From: a bacterium
GTDB taxonomy: Bacteria; Cyanobacteriota; Vampirovibrionia; Obscuribacterales; Obscuribacteraceae
Assembly (NCBI GenBank): GCA_030431355.1
Contig: JAUIJG010000120.1
Location: forward strand, 1 to 13,086
Reading direction: 5' to 3'
Length of the DNA stretch: 13,086 nucleotides
Shown one piece after another: positions 12,716 to 13,086 of the stretch. The translations under genes and the position numbers were made by a program. Numbering within the stretch: the first letter of the stretch is position 1; the number at the start of each line of letters is the position of its first letter. Under the pieces are notes generated by a model. It was not told where the DNA came from. It saw only the letters and a program-made list of their open reading frames with translations, and made no database searches.

Positions 12716-13086
12716 ATGGTAGTGAAAAATACCCTGGCGAAGTTCTTTTGCGCATCAGTACTCAGTGTGCTGATATGCGGAAGCGCAATGGCGGATGGCC
12801 AGGAATTGAATGAAATGGAATATGTGGGCGGCGACCCTGATAGAGGGACCAGATTTCCCATAGAAATCTTCGAGATGGCCAAACAGCTCAAAACCGAAAA
12901 GAAGTATTCCCAGGCGGAAGGCTTGCTCCTATCCAATCTTGAACAGGCTCGCAAAGCGGCTCGGGGAACCGACATGCTCGGCAAATATCTGGTCAGGTTG
13001 AACAATATTTTCTTCGACCAGGGAAATGATACCGAAGCTGTAAAATATGGTGAGGTTGCGTCCAAAATCCTGACAAAAAATTACTA
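12716..13086 (+). CDS. Exported TPR-like protein (partial, cut by window end)
   Basis: The frame is open from ATG 12716 to the right edge (123 residues plus two bases). Residues 1-26 form a Sec signal peptide (MVVKN, hydrophobic core ASVLSVLICGSA, cleavage near AMA/DG). After a short acidic linker, residues about 46-123 form paired helices of TPR character (AKQLKTEKKYSQAEGLLLSN, then LVRLNNIFFDQGNDTEAVKY). GTG at 12722 is an alternative start; the ribosome binding site (AGAGAA) is weak. An in-frame TAG at 12674-12676 limits any longer start. It is probably a periplasmic protein-interaction protein; the missing C-terminus prevents further assignment. Confidence 0.7.
   Translation, partial: MVVKNTLAKFFCASVLSVLICGSAMADGQELNEMEYVGGDPDRGTRFPIEIFEMAKQLKTEKKYSQAEGLLLSNLEQARKAARGTDMLGKYLVRLNNIFFDQGNDTEAVKYGEVASKILTKNY

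Noticed and set aside
12607..13065. 152-residue minus-strand frame opposite the exported TPR-like gene
   Set aside because: The plus frame has a signal peptide and TPR-like helices; the minus frame has no recognisable domain and also overlaps the end of the LOG gene.

Overview
The window looks like a chromosomal stretch of a mid-GC bacterium that exports many proteins (several Sec signal peptides), is rich in tetratricopeptide (TPR) repeats and carries many acidic or low-complexity ORFan proteins. This style recalls non-photosynthetic Cyanobacteriota such as the Obscuribacterales/Melainabacteria. That assignment is an inference from style only; no rRNA or marker gene is present to prove it. 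I saw no transposase, CRISPR array, tRNA or rRNA.

Layout. The left edge (minus strand) holds a decayed XRE-type helix-turn-helix regulator broken by an in-frame stop and a frameshift. A rightward series follows: a four-helix membrane protein (472), an Arg/Asp-rich hypothetical protein (1009) ending in a strong stem-loop, a 557-residue protein with a disordered acidic N-terminus and papain-like motifs (1628), and an exported protein with a duplicated helical domain (3442). A convergent truC-like tRNA pseudouridine synthase (4210-4875, minus, TTG start) lies back to back with a rightward pair: a cytosolic TPR protein (5079) and an exported TPR/alpha-beta-hydrolase fusion (6301).

The most striking element is a compact, self-contained unit at 8164-8547. 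It has a promoter with a palindromic TetR-type operator, an identical second operator about 152 bp downstream, a long leader, a strong ribosome binding site, a 42-residue cysteine-rich peptide and a strong intrinsic terminator.

Four minus-strand genes follow: a small membrane protein, an exported or lipid-anchored protein, a 493-residue hypothetical protein, and an EF-hand-like protein with an unusual calcium loop and a TTG start. The EF-hand gene is divergent from a LOG-family (PGGxGTxxE) Rossmann-fold gene (11919), followed by an exported TPR-like protein cut by the right edge.

Family-level function is secure only for the pseudouridine synthase, the alpha/beta hydrolase domain, the TPR proteins and the LOG-family protein. 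The rest are described from composition and motifs.
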